From Planctomycetota bacterium (GTDB lineage: Bacteria > Planctomycetota > Phycisphaerae > UBA1845): a stretch of 8,772 bases of DNA. The stretch's first letter is position 1; every line of letters begins with the position of its first letter. A program made the translations under genes and the position numbers. The DNA lies in NCBI GenBank assembly GCA_022566435.1, contig JADFIX010000102.1, positions 1 through 8,772 of the forward strand, written 5' to 3'. Shown here one piece after another: positions 6,253 to 8,772 of the stretch. The notes below the pieces were generated by a model. That model saw nothing but the letters and a program-made list of their open reading frames with translations, was not told the DNA's origin and did no database searches.

Positions 6253-7041
6253 ATGGCAGGATTCATGTTCAAAATGGCAGCCTTCATGCTCGCGTCGGTC
6301 GCGGGGATCGGCGCAGAGACTCGGCCGGCAGCCGAAGACGCTTCTCGGATCGAACGAAAGACCGATTCGCCGGCGGAGCGTTCGATTACTTTTCACGTCC
6401 TGGGTTTGATGAAGACCAAGTCAGGCGCGACGTGAATGGGGTGACCGAACGCGGTCACGAAGTCCCTGGAAGGGACGAAGACGACAACGCTGATCAAATG
6501 GGACTACGCTAAGGACCTGGTGATGATCCGTTACGCCCCCGCACTCACAACGCCGGAAGAACTCGGCAAGAAGATCACAGCCCTCGGTTACAAGGTCGAG
6601 ACCGTGGCGCAGCGGTCGCCCATCTTGGATGCCCCAAGCGAGACGAAGCGGAAGGCGCCTTTGCCCGGCGACGCGCCGAAATTTCTGCGAGATGCGTTTG
6701 CGCTCGCGAGGGAAAAAAACCAGCCGCTGATTGTCGATTTTTGGGCGAGCTGGTGCGGACCGTGTCTGCAACTCAAGAAAGTCACGTTCGCCGACAAGAA
6801 GGTCGCGGGACTCTTGGAGCAAGTGCAGATTGTTTTCGTCGATCTCGACGTTTACCCGAAGCTCGGTAAGGCCTACGCCGTGGATTCCGTGCCTGATGTA
6901 TTCCTGATAGATCGAAACGGATTCATCGTAGATCGCATTCGAAACTTCGAACCGCCCGCCACTTTTGCCAAGCGACTGGGCACTCTACTTCGCGACGAAT
7001 CCGAAACAAAACACCCGGCGGAGCCGCAAAAAGGCCAATAG
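6253..7041 (+). CDS. exported HMA-thioredoxin fusion selenoprotein with U-x-x-U metal site (two in-frame TGA codons)
   Basis: Reading TGA 6433 and TGA 6442 as selenocysteine gives a 262-residue protein. ATG 6253 has AGGTGG at 6238-6243 and begins a signal peptide (MAGFMFKMAAFMLASVAGIGA, likely cut near residue 21). Residues 46-118 are an HMA domain: ITFHVLGLM, KTKSGAT, U61-M-G-U64, PNAVTKSLEGTKT, LIKWDYAKDLVMIRY, TTPEELGKKITALGYKVE. The two TGAs sit exactly at the two metal-binding Cys of CxxC, and the frame is identical before, between and after them. Residues 144-245 are a thioredoxin domain with W-C168-G-P-C171 and the cis-Pro segment SVPDVFLID. Metal capture by the selenols with redox handling by the thioredoxin part, outside the cytoplasm, is inferred. 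Hairpins after the TGAs could be bacterial SECIS elements. The alternative, two chance nonsense mutations at both Cys codons, is much less likely. Confidence 0.85.
6441..6476 (+). promoter_or_regulatory. candidate bacterial SECIS hairpins for U61 and U64
   Basis: Two adjacent perfect hairpins: GTGACC/GGTCAC (6441-6446 with 6453-6458, 6-base loop, containing the second TGA) and GTCCC/GGGAC (6462-6466 with 6472-6476, loop TGGAA). The second loop begins 23 bases after TGA 6442 and 32 bases after TGA 6433 and has G at its second position, consistent with the known bacterial SECIS layout (G early in a small loop, roughly 16-37 bases after the TGA). Confidence 0.6.
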
Positions 7042-7068
7042 AAAATCGCTATCCGAGAGGAGAATGCC

Positions 7069-7185
7069 ATGACCCACCTGTTGATCGTACTGGGCGTCGC
7101 CTGTGGTTGCGGAGTCGACATCTTGGCGGAATCGCAGCCGGATGGTCGTAGGAACGATACAATCTGTGGTCGTTGCGAGACATGA
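7069..7185 (+). CDS. small cysteine-rich peptide (38 aa)
   Basis: ATG 7069 has a strong ribosome-binding site (GAGAGGAG, 7055-7062) and lies 27 bases after the HMA-thioredoxin stop. The peptide starts MTHLLIVLGVACGCGVDILA, a short hydrophobic run like a signal peptide, with C12 and C14, and ends ICGRCET with a C-G-R-C pair. It ends at TGA 7183-7185; the next residues in frame show no family pattern, so this TGA is read as a true stop. The placement, ribosome-binding site and paired cysteines suggest a small exported metal- or thiol-active peptide of the operon, or the start of a truncated gene. I do not recognise the family. Confidence 0.5.
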   Translation: MTHLLIVLGVACGCGVDILAESQPDGRRNDTICGRCET

Positions 7186-7237
7186 CGAAAACGATGTAAG
7201 AAGACCATACGGGAAAACGAATCGCGGAGATCAAATC

Positions 7238-8530
7238 ATGCGCGTCATTGTTGGAATCACGCTGGCTACTTCTTTTTTGGTCGTTCCTCTTACACTCGGC
7301 AAGCCGGTCGGCCGCTCGTCGCTGATATCATTAGCGAACTCGCTCGCGCCACTGAAAGAGCGATTCAACGCCGCCGCCGATAAACCTCGTGTCCTGGCGA
7401 TTCTGTCGCCGACTTGAGGCGGCTGCGTGCATGGCGCCCGTGGGGTGCTCGAGTCCGTCGTACAGGCCTATCCCGAGACGGACGTGGATATTCACGTCGT
7501 GTGGGTACCGATGCTCGGCAGTGACAATGAATCCGCCGCACGCGAGATCAGCGGTATGTTCGACGATCCGCGTGTACACCAATATTGGGATCCGGAGCGA
7601 CGTAGCGGTACGAGCTATTCAGCGCACGTCTTCCCAACGTACCTGATGGACATCCAGAACGGATTGGACGCCACCCTTGCGGCTGATCATTGGTGGCATG
7701 AAATGAAACGCGACTGGAAAGCCGCCAAACCCGAGAATGCCCCGCTGTGGGATGTGGCGTTTCTTTACGACGCGGGAACAAAGTGGGGCGAGCATCCCCC
7801 GGCGCCGCGCGACACCGTTAAACAAGTCTTTTTCTACGGTCTCCAGAGCGGTGGCAAGTCGGGAATGTTCTTCGCCGGATTCAAGAACCCCCCGCTTGAT
7901 ACCGACTGGGCCGTCGAACTCGCCAAGGCCATGACCAAGCTGACCGGACGGAAGCCGAAAACACCACCCAAAAAAGATACCGCCTTGTCTCGTGCCCCGT
8001 CCGACGCTGCCGGATGCGAGGGCGGTGCCATTCGGGCCAAATTGCTCGTCCTCAAGGTAAGCGGGCTCGCCGACGGATCGACGACCGATGATGTAGTTCG
8101 TGCCCTCGATGCCATAAAGGGCGTCATACGTGCCACAGCCGATGCCGACAGCAACCTCATTCAACTTCTGGTCGATGCGGATCGTTCGGTCACAGCGGAG
8201 CGCGCGGTCGAGTTCTTGGGCCTTGCAGGCTATGAAGCGAAGGAGGCTTCCCAAGAGAATAGTCAATCGCTCCTTCAGATGCACAGTCGAGCGAGCCGCT
8301 TGACTGACATTTTCAATCAGCGACAATTCGTTCACTTTACCCGCCAACTCGTAATTCACTCGGGCACGACTCTCTCGCTCTGCCCGGAGCGTCTCATACG
8401 TCTTCTTCAGCTCTTCATATGTCTCCTTCAGCTGAAGATGATTGCGCGCCAACTTTCTATCCGCAACCACCACGCGCTGATCCAACTGCTTCTGATACTC
8501 CTCGAGTCTGCGCTCGGCTCCTTCGAGTGA
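7238..8530 (+). CDS. exported thioredoxin-like selenoprotein with U-x-x-C site and C-terminal HMA-like domain (one in-frame TGA)
   Basis: Reading TGA 7415-7417 as selenocysteine gives 430 residues from ATG 7238 (GGAG at 7226-7229). A signal peptide covers about residues 1-21. The site is V-L-A-I-L-S-P-T-U60-G-G-C63-V-H-G-A, where the TGA replaces the first Cys of a thioredoxin-fold CxxC; the same frame continues through VDIHVVWVPMLGSD, DPRVHQYWDP and WDVAFLYDAGTKWG, a pattern I know from thioredoxin-like proteins with LSPTCxxC. Residues 269-335 form an HMA-like domain (LLVLKVSGLADGSTTDDVVRALDAIKGV...LGLAGYEA) with no CxxC. After about residue 338 (8251) the sequence turns Leu/Ile/Gln-rich and is the antisense of a coiled-coil gene, so the last 90 residues are probably not original. 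Role inferred: extracytoplasmic thiol/selenol redox or metal handling alongside the HMA-thioredoxin protein. Confidence 0.78.
7430..7442 (+). promoter_or_regulatory. candidate bacterial SECIS hairpin for U60
   Basis: CATGG (7430-7434) pairs with CCGTG (7438-7442), including one T-G pair, around a small loop CGC that begins 18 bases after the TGA at 7415-7417 and has G at its second position. The distance and loop fit a bacterial SECIS, but the stem is short and other pairings are possible. Confidence 0.38.
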
Positions 8531-8689
8531 ATGAACAAGCTCTTGGTTTTTCAAGACGAGAAGGTCGAAATCAGATTCCTGAGACTTCCTGTGAGGGGAC
8601 GCTTCGAAGGGGGAAAACAGACGCGTCTCCTTATGGAACGTTTTGTTCGTCTTGAAGATTCGACGCGTCGCTATGTGAATCCTTGCCAT
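7619..8689 (-). CDS. coiled-coil protein, probably truncated; only the first ~145 residues look genuine
   Basis: ATG 8689-8687 overlaps the stop of the upstream sigma factor gene (TAATG), indicating translational coupling. Residues 1-40 are basic; about 42-125 form a long coiled coil (LVLKNQELVHSLEGAERRLEEY, LQLKETYEELKKTYETLRAER, YELAGKVNEL). Next comes SLIENVSQAARSTVHLKERL (123-142), which resembles the first helix of a GAF-type sensory domain. Beyond about residue 145 (8255) the frame, open to 7619, is simply the antisense of the thioredoxin-like selenoprotein gene and shows no family pattern. The original C-terminal domain is thus missing, most simply through a rearrangement that joined this gene to the metal-response operon. 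Its likely former role is a sensor or regulatory partner of the sigma factor; this is inference from operon position. Confidence 0.6.
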   Translation of the reverse strand: MARIHIATRRIFKTNKTFHKETRLFSPFEASPHRKSQESDFDLLVLKNQELVHSLEGAERRLEEYQKQLDQRVVVADRKLARNHLQLKETYEELKKTYETLRAERESRARVNYELAGKVNELSLIENVSQAARSTVHLKERLTILLGSLLRFIACKAQELDRALRCDRTIRIDQKLNEVAVGIGCGTYDALYGIEGTNYIIGRRSVGEPAYLEDEQFGPNGTALASGSVGRGTRQGGIFFGWCFRLPSGQLGHGLGEFDGPVGIKRGVLESGEEHSRLATALETVEKDLFNGVARRRGMLAPLCSRVVKKRHIPQRGILGFGGFPVAFHFMPPMISRKGGVQSVLDVHQVRWEDVR

Positions 8690-8772
8690 TAAACTTTCTC
8701 CAAAAATCGCTTTAGTTTACGGATTGCTTCCCGCTCGATCCGCGAGATTTGCATTTGAGAAAATCCTATGCG
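8689..8772 (-). CDS. sigma-70-family RNA polymerase sigma factor, C-terminal end (partial)
   Basis: The last 27 codons before a TAA at 8691-8689 are visible on the minus strand: RIGFSQMQISRIEREAIRKL and KRFLEKV. The pattern G-x-S-Q-M-Q-I-S-R-I-E-R-x-A-I-R-K-L is the DNA-recognition helix-turn-helix of region 4.2, which contacts the -35 element, closest to the FliA/SigB-like group 3 sigma factors as I know them. The rest of the gene lies beyond the window. The stop codon overlaps the start of the coiled-coil gene by one base, so the two are one transcript and probably functionally linked. Confidence 0.82.
   Translation of the reverse strand, partial: RIGFSQMQISRIEREAIRKLKRFLEKV

Noticed and set aside
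6520..7041. An independent thioredoxin gene starting at GTG 6520
   Set aside because: It would start in the middle of an HMA domain, lack a signal peptide and have no ribosome-binding site, while the same frame continues upstream through the two TGAs to a proper start at 6253.
7183..7185. TGA at the end of the small Cys-rich peptide as selenocysteine
   Set aside because: Readthrough gives a basic, unpatterned sequence with no recognisable domain, so a normal stop is simpler.
6433..7417. UGA read as Trp or generally reassigned in this organism
   Set aside because: All three TGAs fall at positions where Cys, not Trp, is expected; TGG codes Trp normally in the same proteins; and other genes in the window end in TGA.
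7427..8530. A gene starting at GTG 7427
   Set aside because: It begins just after the U-x-x-C site and lacks a ribosome-binding site; the frame continues upstream through one TGA to a good start with a signal peptide at 7238.

Overview
The window looks like a piece of a Planctomycetota-type chromosome or a close relative. The reasons are a DUF2617-like protein, a secreted pseudopilin with a short class III leader and a C-terminal H-x14-DG-H motif of the sort abundant in Planctomycetes, a Tat-exported DUF362 protein, and a generally dense, mostly plus-strand layout. The assignment is inferred from protein style only; no rRNA, tRNA or other taxonomic marker is present.

Layout. Positions 1-46 hold the first codons of a minus-strand exported or membrane protein with its own promoter. 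A DUF2617-like gene follows (337-915), then a Tat-exported DUF362 gene (1178-2200). A 630-base gene-poor stretch with a promoter near its start leads to a pseudopilin gene (2830-3780) closed by a strong intrinsic terminator. Next come a Nudix hydrolase (3919-4332) and a BtuF-like substrate-binding protein gene split by a frameshift (4420-5386).

The most interesting part is 5440-8260, a MerR-controlled metal-response unit. A MerR-family regulator (5528-5956) carries cysteines at 82, 117 and 124. Downstream lies a textbook MerR-type promoter (TTGACC, 20-base spacer with a perfect 8+8 dyad, TACACT, 6043-6074). It is followed by a remnant of a heavy-metal-associated (HMA) domain, then by two genes interrupted by in-frame TGA codons. 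In the first (6253-7041), two TGAs fall exactly where the two cysteines of an HMA CxxC metal site are expected, giving U61-M-G-U64 ahead of a thioredoxin domain with a normal WCGPC. In the second (7238-8530), one TGA falls at the first cysteine of a thioredoxin-like CxxC site, giving U60-G-G-C63. Hairpins with G-containing loops lie at bacterial-SECIS distances after the TGAs. The best reading is an operon of exported selenoproteins that handle a soft metal such as mercury, with selenol groups at the metal or redox site. A 38-residue cysteine-rich peptide sits between them.

The right end (8689-8772, minus strand) is the C-terminus of a sigma-70-family factor, translationally coupled (TAATG) to a coiled-coil protein gene. 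That gene runs head-on into the 3' end of the second selenoprotein gene near 8250-8265. There both reading frames stop looking like their own families, so this is a probable rearrangement junction at one edge of the metal-response unit. Together with the broken BtuF-like gene at the other edge and the HMA remnant, it suggests a unit that was moved or is partly eroded.
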